From contig CALMDN010000313.1 in NCBI GenBank assembly GCA_937864935.1, positions 1 to 7,281 on the forward strand: a stretch of 7,281 nucleotides of DNA, written 5' to 3'. Numbering within the stretch: position 1 is the stretch's first letter; every line of letters begins with the position of its first letter. This document shows positions 1 to 6,547 of the stretch, one piece after another. Source of the DNA: an uncultured Bacteroidales bacterium. Its GTDB lineage: Bacteria; Bacteroidota; Bacteroidia; Bacteroidales; Lentimicrobiaceae. The notes beneath the pieces are model-generated. The model was not told the DNA's origin. It saw nothing but the letters and a program-made list of their open reading frames with translations, and did not search any database. A program made the position numbers and the translations under genes.

Positions 1-148
1 CACCATGAATGGCATTGCTGCCCGACATCAGCGGGGTATGCAACACAGCCGGCACATGCGATATGACTTCAATTCCGAGGAATACCGATAAGGTTATGAT
101 GAAGATCATATCCTTGTACTCCAGAAAAAATTTCAATACTTCTTCCAT
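1..148 (-). CDS. pntAB: NAD(P) transhydrogenase subunit alpha part 2 (PntAB), partial, 5' portion
   Basis: The first 49 codons of a minus-strand gene, cut by the left edge of the window. The protein starts MEEVLKFFLEYKDMIFIITL, runs into a hydrophobic membrane helix (about residues 14-33), and continues with the conserved stretch HTPLMSGSNAIHG (37-49). That stretch is typical of the small membrane-embedded alpha-2 chain of proton-translocating transhydrogenase, which together with PntB forms the proton channel in the inner membrane. The ATG at 146-148 is only 12 nt downstream of the likely pntAA stop, so the two genes are almost certainly co-transcribed. No clear Shine-Dalgarno is visible, which is usual in Bacteroidota. 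pntB would be expected just beyond the left edge (inference from the usual gene order). Confidence 0.92.
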   Translation of the reverse strand, partial: MEEVLKFFLEYKDMIFIITLSVFLGIEVISHVPAVLHTPLMSGSNAIHG

Positions 149-160
149 GGGTTGTCTATT

Positions 161-1287
161 TTATTGTGTGATTACAGATTTAACGCGTTCGTGGACAATC
201 TCACCATTGTGGGTTACCGCGGTACCTTTTACGATGTCGTCTTCCCAGTTGAGGTTCAGGCCACCTTCTTTGGTGATGATCAGCTTCAGGAAGTTGATCA
301 TGTTTTTACCAAACATACGGCTGGCATCGGTAGGCATATCGGTCGGGAACTGAGAGTTTCCGATAACTTTAACACCCTGATGAGCAATGGTTTCGTTTCT
401 TTGGTGACCTCGCAGTTGCCTCCTGTGGATGCAGCCAGGTCGATGATTACCGAACCGGGCATCATGGCTTCAACGGTATCTTTCTTAATCAGCAACGGAG
501 CCCGCTTCCCTGGTATCTGGGCGGTACAGATGATTACATCCGACTTCACTGCCTGATCATGAATGGCTTTGGCCTGGCGCTGTTTGAACTCTTCAGTCTG
601 TTCAACAGCATATCCACCAGCAGCTTTATCATCGATTGCACCTTCAACTTCTACAAATTTACCTCCCAGTCCGACAACTTCTTCCTTCACGGCAGCCCTT
701 ACATCGAAAACATAAACCACGCCTCCCAGCTTACGTGAGGTAGCCACCGCCTGCAATCCGGCCACACCGGCTCCCAGAATCAATATGTTTGCCGGCTTGA
801 TGGTACCGGCAGCGGTCATAAACATGGGGAAGAACTTGGGCAGCGAATTGGCAGCAGTCAGAACGGCCTTGTAACCGGCAACCGTGGCCATCGACGAAAG
901 GATGTCCATAGCCTGAGCGCGGGTGGTACGGGGCACCACATCCATGCTGAAGGCAGTGATGTTGCGTTTGGCCAGTTCCCTGATCAGATCACCGTTAAAA
1001 TAGGGGTTGAGTACTGACATGATCACCTGACCGGCCTTCATCAGGGCAATCTCCTCCTCTGTCGGCGGCTGAATCCGGATCAGCAGATCAGCCCCTGAAA
1101 TCACATCCTTCTTTGCCTGAACTTTTGCTCCTGCTTCCTCGTATTGCTTATCCGAAGCAAAGGAGGTGAGTCCCGCTCCGGATTCAACAAGCAGGTTAAC
1201 ATTCATTTTAACCAGCGTAGCCACACTCTCCGGCAGCATAGCAACCCGGTTCTCACCGGGTGATTCTTTTAAAATTCCTATTGTCAT
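161..1287 (-). CDS. pntAA: NAD(P) transhydrogenase subunit alpha part 1 (PntAA), with an apparent 1-nt frameshift
   Basis: This is the soluble NAD(H)-binding domain I of the split proton-translocating transhydrogenase, which couples hydride transfer from NADH to NADP+ to proton flow. Visible signatures are the alanine dehydrogenase/PNT N-terminal start (GILKESPGENRVAMLP, residues 4-19), the conserved RTTRAQAMDILSSMATVAGY segment (120-139), and the Rossmann dinucleotide motif GAGVAG (172-177). The uninterrupted frame ends early at 298, with a non-family tail after GGNCEVTKE (289-297). In the neighbouring frame the family sequence resumes at once (ETIAHQGVKVIGNSQFPTDM) and runs through NFLKLIITKEGGLNLNWEDD to a TAA at 161-163. 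Adding one base near 396 gives a 375-residue protein, the normal PntAA size. A sequencing or assembly homopolymer error is the simplest explanation; a genuine recent mutation is possible. The ATG start at 1287 fits the family N-terminus. Confidence 0.93.
389..399 (-). other. Frameshift site within pntAA
   Basis: On the minus strand the bases here read GAAACGAAACC. As written, codons 297 onward leave the family reading frame. If the A-run at 396-398 held four bases instead of three, the reading GAA AAC GAA ACC (E-N-E-T) would join the upstream GGNCEVTK to the downstream IAHQGVKVIG without loss. The two halves therefore meet with no missing or duplicated family residues, which points to a single-base deletion at a short homopolymer rather than gene decay. 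The exact base is ambiguous because the neighbouring A-run at 391-393 is a second candidate. Confidence 0.85.
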
Positions 1288-1319
1288 AACATCAGGAGAT
1301 TAAGGTTTCATAAGTGGCG

Positions 1320-1349
1320 TAAATTTAGAAATTTAAAATTAACTGCAAA
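1320..1349 (-). promoter_or_regulatory. Candidate Bacteroidota-type promoter for pntAA-pntAB
   Basis: Read on the minus strand, a TTTG (1349-1346) lies 18 nt before TAAATTTA (1327-1320), which matches seven of eight positions of the Bacteroidetes -7 element TAnnTTTG. The spacing is close to the usual 19-20 nt to the -33 TTTG box. Transcription would start near 1313, giving a leader of about 25 nt before the pntAA ATG. The stretch is AT-rich, so a chance match is possible. The -7 match is itself a palindrome and also reads on the plus strand, but no suitably placed -33 box was seen there. Confidence 0.4.
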
Positions 1350-1480
1350 TTTTAACGCTTTAATTCAGTAAAACTCGCAAGTTTCCTGTTTAATTAAGAC
1401 CTTTGCAGATCAATTCTGCACTAAGGAACCAACCGGAAGCTGCACATCAATCATTGTTCCGGCCGATACTCAGGGAAATC

Positions 1481-2593
1481 ATGGATGCTGAAAACAAGCG
1501 CAATTCTGAACAGCCGTCTGCATTGAAAGTACAGGAAGGGATTGAACAGCCTTCTCAGCTTAACGATCATGCAATCAGCAATTTCCGCAAAAGCCACAAG
1601 GGGTTGCTCTCTGTGGATGCCTATATGGAGGGCATCCGGAGTTTCAACCGTACTGTTTTCAGTCAGGCCATTACCCTGATCGAAAGCTCCCTGCCGGCCC
1701 ATCAGGCCATGGCCCAGGAATTGATCCTGAAGTGCCTGCCCCATTCCGGAAAATCGGTCCGTTTGGGAATTACCGGTGTCCCCGGTGCAGGAAAAAGCAC
1801 CTTCATCGAATCGCTGGGGCTCCACCTGACCAAGGAAGGGCACCGGCTGGCAGTGCTGGCCATCGACCCAAGCAGCAGCCGCTCAAAAGGCAGCATCCTG
1901 GGCGACAAAACCCGTATGGAAGGACTTTCTGTTGAGCCCAATGCCTTCATCCGGCCTTCACCCTCAGCAGGGTCGTTGGGCGGGGTAGCCCGCAAGACCC
2001 GGGAAACCATCATTCTGTGTGAAGCCGCCGGATTTGATACCATTTTTGTTGAGACTGTCGGGGTAGGGCAATCGGAAATTGCCGTGCACTCCATGGTCGA
2101 TTTCTTCCTGCTGCTGATGATCTCCGGCGCCGGTGATGAACTCCAGGGCATCAAACGCGGAATCATGGAGATGGCCGATGCCATTGCCATCAACAAGGCC
2201 GACGGGGATAACAAAGCCCGGGCTGCCATCGCCTGTACTCAGGTTAAAAATGCCCTCCACCTCTTCCCGCTGCCCGATTCAGGGTGGTCGCCTCCGGCAG
2301 TTACCTGCTCCGCTGCCACCGGTGAGGGTATCCCCGGAGTGTGGAACCTTGTAACCGATTACATCGGCTTTACCCGCGACAATGGCTATTTCGACCTTAA
2401 ACGAAACCAACAGGCCAGACAGATTATGATCGATGCCATCGACCGTCAGCTGCACGACCACTTCTACAACCACCCGCAGATCATCCCATCGCTTTCGCAA
2501 CACGAACAACTGCTCAGGCTTGGACAAATCAGCCCGTATCAGGCTGCTGCCCAACTACTTGATAAGTATTTCGGCAACAACTCAGGCAAGTAA
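1481..2593 (+). CDS. meaB: MeaB-family GTPase, methylmalonyl-CoA mutase chaperone
   Basis: A G3E-family P-loop GTPase of 370 residues that protects methylmalonyl-CoA mutase and gates loading of its adenosylcobalamin cofactor; older databases often call it ArgK/LAO transport ATPase. Seen in the sequence: Walker A GVPGAGKS (99-106, Lys105), the switch region [20 protein letters not shown] (127-146), ETVGVGQSE (191-199), and the base-specificity motif NKAD (238-241). An N-terminal arm with EGIEQPS and a C-terminal helical extension match the dimerising arms of MeaB. I chose the ATG at 1481, preceded by CAGGGAAATC, because the family usually begins shortly before the KVQEGIEQP segment. A TTG at 1403 could add 26 residues, but they resemble nothing in the family. 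A weak -7-like GACCTTTG at 1398-1405 would also put that TTG inside the promoter. The gene diverges from pntAA. No mutase subunit gene is in the window, so the partner must be encoded elsewhere. Confidence 0.95.
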   Translation: MDAENKRNSEQPSALKVQEGIEQPSQLNDHAISNFRKSHKGLLSVDAYMEGIRSFNRTVFSQAITLIESSLPAHQAMAQELILKCLPHSGKSVRLGITGVPGAGKSTFIESLGLHLTKEGHRLAVLAIDPSSSRSKGSILGDKTRMEGLSVEPNAFIRPSPSAGSLGGVARKTRETIILCEAAGFDTIFVETVGVGQSEIAVHSMVDFFLLLMISGAGDELQGIKRGIMEMADAIAINKADGDNKARAAIACTQVKNALHLFPLPDSGWSPPAVTCSAATGEGIPGVWNLVTDYIGFTRDNGYFDLKRNQQARQIMIDAIDRQLHDHFYNHPQIIPSLSQHEQLLRLGQISPYQAAAQLLDKYFGNNSGK

Positions 2594-2678
2594 TCAGGTT
2601 TAACGGGATTGCCGGCCGGATGGTGTTGTCCTTTACAGCTGATATTTACTTTACAGAGAGGTACAGGCACCTGAAGAC

Positions 2679-2716
2679 AAAAAATGCAGGAATCTGTTGA
2701 ACCGGATTCCTGCATT
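2679..2716 (-). terminator. Rho-independent terminator for the S9 peptidase gene, perhaps shared with meaB
   Basis: A perfect 12-bp stem (AATGCAGGAATC at 2683-2694 with GATTCCTGCATT at 2705-2716) closes a 10-nt loop. On the minus strand it is followed directly by a run of six T (2684-2679, the first two inside the stem). It lies 22 bp past the peptidase stop codon, where an intrinsic terminator belongs. On the plus strand the same hairpin lies 89 bp past the meaB stop, but its T-run (2734-2740) starts only 17 nt after the stem, so termination of meaB here would be weaker or factor-assisted. Confidence 0.85.
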
Positions 2717-2738
2717 CAGCAACAATTCTTTGGTTTTT

Positions 2739-4868
2739 TTACAAGTTCTGATCGTAATAATCAGCCAGTTTGCGGTACATGTGTGCCCGGTCGATTCCCC
2801 TCACATTGTGTTCGTGTGTCGGATAAACAAAATAATCGACCTGCTTCTTCAGCTCAATGCACTTGTTGAGAAACTGCAGGCTGTTCTGCCACACCACAGT
2901 GTTGTCCTGCGCCCCGTGAATGATCAGCAATTTGCCTTCCAGCTTGTCAACTTTATTGAGAACGCAGGCATTTTCATAGCCTTGCGGATTTTGCTCAGGG
3001 GTATCCATGTAACGTTCCCCATACATCACCTCGTAGTATTTCCAGTCGGTTACCGGCCCGCCACAGGTCGCTACTTTGAACATTTCAGGGTGATTCAGCT
3101 TCATTGTGAGGGTCATAAATCCACCATAGCTCCATCCGTCCACGCCAATGCGGCCAGCATCCACCCAGGGAAGTGATTTCAGGTAATCAACGCCTTTGAG
3201 CTGATCCTCCATCTCGAGCACCCCGAGGTTGCGGTGAATGCAGCTCTCAAATTCAAATCCCCGGCCGGCTGACCCCCGGTTGTCGAGGGTGAAAACAACA
3301 TAGCCCTTCTGCGCCAGGTAATGGTCAAAAAGTCCGCCACCGTTGAGCCAGCTTCCTGTAACAAGCTGGGCATGAGGACCTCCGTAAACATAAATCAGTA
3401 CCGGATACTTCTTCGAGGCATCAAAATCAACCGGTTTGGTAAGCCGGGCATACAGATCGGTGCCATCCCCGGCTTTCAGGGTTACGATGCTTACTTCACC
3501 CATTTTATAATCCTTCACCGGGTTCAGGTCTTCGTGCAACACGCGGTTCAGCTTGCCTGTGAAAGAAACCAGCCTGGTACGAGAAGCTAACTGAGGGTTG
3601 CTGCAACGCGAAAGGAAGTATTTTCCGTCGGACCTCACCACGGGGCTGTGCACCCCCTCTTCAGTGGTCATCCGGGTGCTCTTTCCCGATTTCAGGTCAA
3701 CATAATAGAGCTGGTCCTGCAAAGGACTGACAGCCGTGGAAGTGTAGAAAACTCCTTTTGCATTCTGGTCAAAGCCAAGCAGTTCTGTAACAATCCATTT
3801 TCCTGCGGTGAGCTGCCTTATGAGTGTACCGTCGGGATTGTACAGGTAAAGGTGGTTGTACCCATCGCGCTGGCTCTGCCAGATAAACTGCCCGCCGGTG
3901 CCGGGAACAAAAACCATCGGATGCAGGGGCTCAACATAGCGATCATTCTTCTCCTCAAACAGGGTACGGATGAATTTGCCACCGGCAGCATCGTATTCAT
4001 TGAGCTTCATGTGGTTCTGGTCGCGGTTGAGCACCGCAATAAAGAGTGACTTTTCATCCTGACTCCAGGCAATGTTGGTCAGGTACTGGTCGGCCGGAGA
4101 GCCGGTTTCGACGAACACCGTTTTCTGTGTCTCAGGATTAAAAATGCCGACGGTTACTTCATGGCTGGTCATGCCGGCCATGGGGTATCTGATCATGTTT
4201 GCCTTTGCTATCCGCTCTGTAACATCTACCAGCGGGTATTCGGTTACCATGCTTTCATCCATTCGGTAAAAGGCAAGCAGCCTGCCTGAAGGCGACCAGA
4301 ATGTTCCCTTGCTGATGCCGAACTCGTTGCGGTGAACCGACTGCCCGCTGACGATCCCTTTGTTATCCTCCCTGGTCACGGCAATCTGCTCTTTCCCGTT
4401 GTGGATAAACAGATTGTTGTCGATGGTATAGGCGATGTAACGGTTTGCCGGTGAGGTTTCGTGACCGGCAGAATTGTCCGGAACAGTAAAAAGCCTGGTA
4501 AGTTTACCATTCTTAAAGTCATAGCTGTACCAATCGGAACCGGTAGAAAACGAACATTTTTCCTCATTCTCCCATTGAATCCAGGGGAACCTTTTTAATT
4601 CGGCAGCGCCGGACGTGGTGAGGAGGCTGTTGAGATCCGGCAGTTTCATCAGGGTGTCTTTTGCTTCACCTTCAACGCTGCCGGCGATCAGTGATGTTGC
4701 ATCCTGCCAGGTATACTGTCCGGAAATGCCCCTCCACTGCAGGTTAGAAAGACCGGATGGGTAAAGTTTACGGTTGGAGGCAATTTCCTCAGGAGTGAAC
4801 AGTTTGTCCTGGGCTTGCGAAAATACCACCAGCCCGATAAAAACAAGCAGAAAAAGATGTTTTTTCAT
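2739..4868 (-). CDS. Exported S9B prolyl oligopeptidase-family peptidase, dipeptidyl-peptidase IV-like
   Basis: A 709-residue exported serine peptidase. A signal peptide (MKKHLFLLVFIGLVVFSQAQ, cut near residue 20) leads into a DPP-IV-type beta-propeller (about 30-450) and a C-terminal alpha/beta-hydrolase (about 460-709). The catalytic triad is visible: Ser580 in GWSYGG, Asp655 in HGAQDN, and His687 in THEHNV. Tyr495 in VYGGP supplies the oxyanion hole. The proline S1 pocket is kept (Trp609, Tyr612 and Tyr616 in DWKYYEVMYGERYM, aligned by eye to human DPP4 Trp659, Tyr662 and Tyr666). The family would release dipeptides from peptide N-termini in the periplasm, often with Pro or Ala second. Two positions differ from classical DPP4: the double-Glu motif reads Asn181-Glu182, and the residue matching Asn710 is Thr657. 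S9 membership is very secure; true Xaa-Pro specificity is less so. The gene follows the GGGPS gene on the same strand after 99 bp. Confidence 0.95.
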   Translation of the reverse strand: MKKHLFLLVFIGLVVFSQAQDKLFTPEEIASNRKLYPSGLSNLQWRGISGQYTWQDATSLIAGSVEGEAKDTLMKLPDLNSLLTTSGAAELKRFPWIQWENEEKCSFSTGSDWYSYDFKNGKLTRLFTVPDNSAGHETSPANRYIAYTIDNNLFIHNGKEQIAVTREDNKGIVSGQSVHRNEFGISKGTFWSPSGRLLAFYRMDESMVTEYPLVDVTERIAKANMIRYPMAGMTSHEVTVGIFNPETQKTVFVETGSPADQYLTNIAWSQDEKSLFIAVLNRDQNHMKLNEYDAAGGKFIRTLFEEKNDRYVEPLHPMVFVPGTGGQFIWQSQRDGYNHLYLYNPDGTLIRQLTAGKWIVTELLGFDQNAKGVFYTSTAVSPLQDQLYYVDLKSGKSTRMTTEEGVHSPVVRSDGKYFLSRCSNPQLASRTRLVSFTGKLNRVLHEDLNPVKDYKMGEVSIVTLKAGDGTDLYARLTKPVDFDASKKYPVLIYVYGGPHAQLVTGSWLNGGGLFDHYLAQKGYVVFTLDNRGSAGRGFEFESCIHRNLGVLEMEDQLKGVDYLKSLPWVDAGRIGVDGWSYGGFMTLTMKLNHPEMFKVATCGGPVTDWKYYEVMYGERYMDTPEQNPQGYENACVLNKVDKLEGKLLIIHGAQDNTVVWQNSLQFLNKCIELKKQVDYFVYPTHEHNVRGIDRAHMYRKLADYYDQNL

Positions 4869-4922
4869 GAATATGGATGTTTCAGGTAAAAAGTCTAACG
4901 TTTTTAAGGTTTAGGGTCAAGA

Positions 4923-4964
4923 CAGAGGTCAGAGGTCGGGGCTCCATGCCCCATGTCCCATGCC
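4923..4964. repeat. Degenerate heptanucleotide tandem repeat (six 7-bp units)
   Basis: Between the GGGPS stop and the peptidase start, six consecutive 7-bp units keep perfect phase: CAGAGGT, CAGAGGT, CGGGGCT, CCATGCC, CCATGTC, CCATGCC. The array is GC-rich inside an otherwise AT-rich spacer. It also contains a small hairpin (GGGGC at 4938-4942 with GCCCC at 4948-4952, 5-nt loop). No T-run follows on either strand, so it is not a classical terminator. It ends 3 bp from the GGGPS stop codon and lies about 55 bp from the peptidase start, so it would be in the 3' end of one transcript or the leader of the other. Confidence 0.75.
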
Positions 4965-4967
4965 ATT

Positions 4968-5705
4968 TTAAAGTCCTTTCACTGCCCTGACGATCTCGTG
5001 GATTTTGCCCGGATCCTTTTCAAAGACATTCCCGATAACCAGCAGATCGGCTCCGGCAGCGGCACTCTCTGCTGCCTTCTCGGGAGTGCGGATTCCGCCA
5101 CCCACCATCAGGGGAATATCAATGCTCTGTTTCACCTGACTGATCATGCCCGGGGCAACCGGATTGATGGCACCACTGCCGGCATCCATAAATATCAGTT
5201 TCATCCCCAGCATCTCTCCGGCCATGGCGGTGCACATGGCAATATCATCCTTATCGTGCGGTATGGGATCGGAATTACTCATATACGAAACGGCTGTCGG
5301 ACGGCCACTTTCTATCAGCATGTAACCAGTGGAAATAACTTCCAGCGGACTCAGCTTCAGGTAAGGAGCGGCAATCACATGACGGCCGATGAGCATTTCT
5401 GCATTCCGTCCTGAAATCAGCGACAGAAACAGGATGGCATCAGCCTTCCAGCTCATCTGAAGGGTATTTCCCGGAAAAAGTACGACCGGAAGTCCCGATA
5501 TATCCTTTACAATCTTAATACATGCGTCCAGGCGGTTGTTGATGAGCAGACTGCCACCTACAAAAAAGTAATCCGCTCCGCTGTCACCGGCAGCCTTTGC
5601 AAGATTCTCCAGCGTCCGGTCATCCGATTTATCCGGGTCGGCAAGCACAGCAATCTGCTTCAGGCCTGCGGCCTTCTTATCAAGAATTGAGTGGTAAACA
5701 GTCAT
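4968..5705 (-). CDS. Geranylgeranylglyceryl phosphate synthase-family protein (GGGPS/PcrB)
   Basis: A 245-residue TIM-barrel prenyltransferase of the GGGPS/PcrB family, which forms an ether bond between sn-glycerol-1-phosphate and a polyprenyl diphosphate, the first committed step of archaeal-type ether lipids. Family signatures are visible: LADPDK (21-26, metal-binding Asp), FVGGSLL (48-54), HVIAAPYLKLSP (109-120), the glycerol-phosphate segment TGYMLIESG (126-134, Glu132), SYMSNSDPIPHDKDD (140-154), the phosphate-binding loop VGGGIRTPEKA (201-211), and VIGNVFEKDP (223-232). I chose the ATG at 5705 (MTVYHSILDKK) because it gives the usual family length; an upstream ATG at 5747 adds 14 Cys- and aromatic-rich residues unlike the family. 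Length and motifs suggest the group II branch found in Bacteroidetes, where the prenyl chain and the final lipid are poorly defined. No other lipid gene lies beside it. Confidence 0.93.
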   Translation of the reverse strand: MTVYHSILDKKAAGLKQIAVLADPDKSDDRTLENLAKAAGDSGADYFFVGGSLLINNRLDACIKIVKDISGLPVVLFPGNTLQMSWKADAILFLSLISGRNAEMLIGRHVIAAPYLKLSPLEVISTGYMLIESGRPTAVSYMSNSDPIPHDKDDIAMCTAMAGEMLGMKLIFMDAGSGAINPVAPGMISQVKQSIDIPLMVGGGIRTPEKAAESAAAGADLLVIGNVFEKDPGKIHEIVRAVKGL

Positions 5706-6130
5706 TTCTATCCAGTAACAATAACACTGCAATGATAAGCAAAACAATGGTTCAGGCCATTGCCTGTCCGGCCAATTTTATAAAAATTCCTTCCAATATC
5801 CTGTAAATGCTACACAAAACCAGGAATTAAACAATTAGTATAATTATCTTACAATCAGATACTAACATTAATTAATGCTGACAACATTAATTTCCAGGTA
5901 AGGTTTGTTTACAAAACAACCACTTAAATTCGTCATTTTTTAAACAAAAACCGGGTGACAATTCAGCAATTTTCGGATAAACACCTGTAAGCAGCAAAAA
6001 CCATCTGCTGCAGGCCCTTGAAAAAAGGTGCCGCAATTCACAATAAACAACTGAATACAAAATTCTGCCGGCTCGTCCGGAACGCATCGTTTAGGAAAAA
6101 ACCGCATGGAATGACAAAAAATTTTACACC
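5706..6130. other. AT-rich intergenic region between divergent genes, with short repeats
   Basis: A 425-bp stretch with no convincing gene. The longest open frame (66 codons, minus strand, 5887-6087) has odd composition, no family look and no start context. The stretch must hold promoters for the divergent GGGPS and lipoprotein genes, but I found no full -33/-7 pair on either strand; CAATGATA at 5730-5737 is a seven-of-eight minus-strand -7 match without its partner box. A 12-bp palindrome CATTAATTAATG lies at 5866-5877. The 9-mer AACATTAAT occurs at 5864-5872 and 5883-5891, a 19-bp spacing. A 6-bp stem (5991-5996 with 6006-6011) is a weak hairpin. Confidence 0.6.
5864..5891 (+). repeat. Direct repeat AACATTAAT with overlapping palindrome, possible operator
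   Basis: Two identical 9-mers AACATTAAT start at 5864 and 5883, 19 bp apart, close to two helical turns. The first overlaps the palindrome CATTAATTAATG (5866-5877). A third copy at 6528-6536 lies across the stop of the lipoprotein gene, just before the LruC gene. The spacing and dyad are compatible with a transcription-factor site, but the sequence is AT-rich and short, so chance is a real alternative. Confidence 0.3.
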
Positions 6131-6529
6131 ATGAAACGCCTGATATACTTGCTGCTGTCGGCTTCCGTACTTACGACACTTTCATGCCGTAAGCTCGACG
6201 ATCTCTACATTGAGAAAACCGATACTGAGAACATCAAAAACAACGGGTATCCCGAATCATTCCAATGGTCAACACAGCAGACTGCTGATGTAACCATCAT
6301 TGGCCTGGGCGGGTTGCAGGTCATCAAAAAAACACTGAGCATCGAATCGGCCGATGGGGCTATTTACCTGAAGAAACTGGTGAATATCAGTGAGAATCAG
6401 CAGGTAAATATCCAGCTACCGGCTACTGAAACACAAATCGTTGTCAGGTGTGGAAGAATCTGCATCTCAGTCCCGGTAAAAGACGGGCTTGCCAGCTGCT
6501 CACTGCAGACCGGAAACCCTGATGATTAA
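6131..6529 (+). CDS. Small lipoprotein upstream of the LruC-domain gene
   Basis: A 132-residue predicted lipoprotein of unknown function. The N-terminus MKRLIYLLLSASVLTTLSC is a lipoprotein signal with a lipobox ending at Cys19, so the mature protein should be lipid-anchored in the envelope. After a charged linker (20-40) comes a beta-rich domain: ESFQWSTQQTADVTIIGL (42-59), then NIQLPATETQIVVRCG (93-108). The order 'F-x-W-x-T, beta strands, LP..., short strands' resembles the N-terminal Ig-like part often seen at the start of Bacteroidetes LruC lipoproteins (my inference by eye). Three cysteines (107, 111, 123) sit in the C-terminal third. The ATG at 6131 is the only start giving a full signal. 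The gene ends 18 bp before the LruC gene on the same strand, so the two are probably co-transcribed. Confidence 0.85.
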   Translation: MKRLIYLLLSASVLTTLSCRKLDDLYIEKTDTENIKNNGYPESFQWSTQQTADVTIIGLGGLQVIKKTLSIESADGAIYLKKLVNISENQQVNIQLPATETQIVVRCGRICISVPVKDGLASCSLQTGNPDD

Positions 6530-6547
6530 CATTAATCCGCCATTAAA

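Noticed and set aside
152..556. Plus-strand open frame of 134 codons opposite the pntAA 3' end
   Set aside because: It is antisense to the PntAA C-terminal coding sequence, which is recognisable family protein once the frameshift is corrected; the translated product has no recognisable features.
298..1287. Treating the 329-residue frame as the full PntAA
   Set aside because: Its last 31 residues are non-family sequence, and the true C-terminus continues in the next frame to 161, so the shorter call is a frameshift artefact or a truncated allele.
1702..2229. Minus-strand open frame of 175 codons opposite meaB
   Set aside because: It is antisense to the GTPase core motifs of meaB, and its Ser/Met/Pro-rich translation is typical of a complement-strand shadow.
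4923..4964. Possible CRISPR or intrinsic terminator at the heptamer array
   Set aside because: Units are only 7 bp with no spacers, so it is not CRISPR; the small hairpin has no following T-run on either strand.
5706..5747. N-terminal extension of the GGGPS protein from an upstream ATG
   Set aside because: The 14 extra residues are Cys- and aromatic-rich, unlike the family start, and the ATG at 5705 gives the standard length.
5984..6014. Hairpin with stem GCAGCA/TGCTGC as a terminator or riboswitch upstream of the lipoprotein gene
   Set aside because: Only six clean base pairs, a bulge in any extension, no T-run and no recognisable riboswitch core.
5887..6087. Minus-strand open frame of 66 codons in the large spacer
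   Set aside because: Low-complexity mixed composition, no recognisable family, no start context, and located in an AT-rich regulatory spacer between divergent genes.
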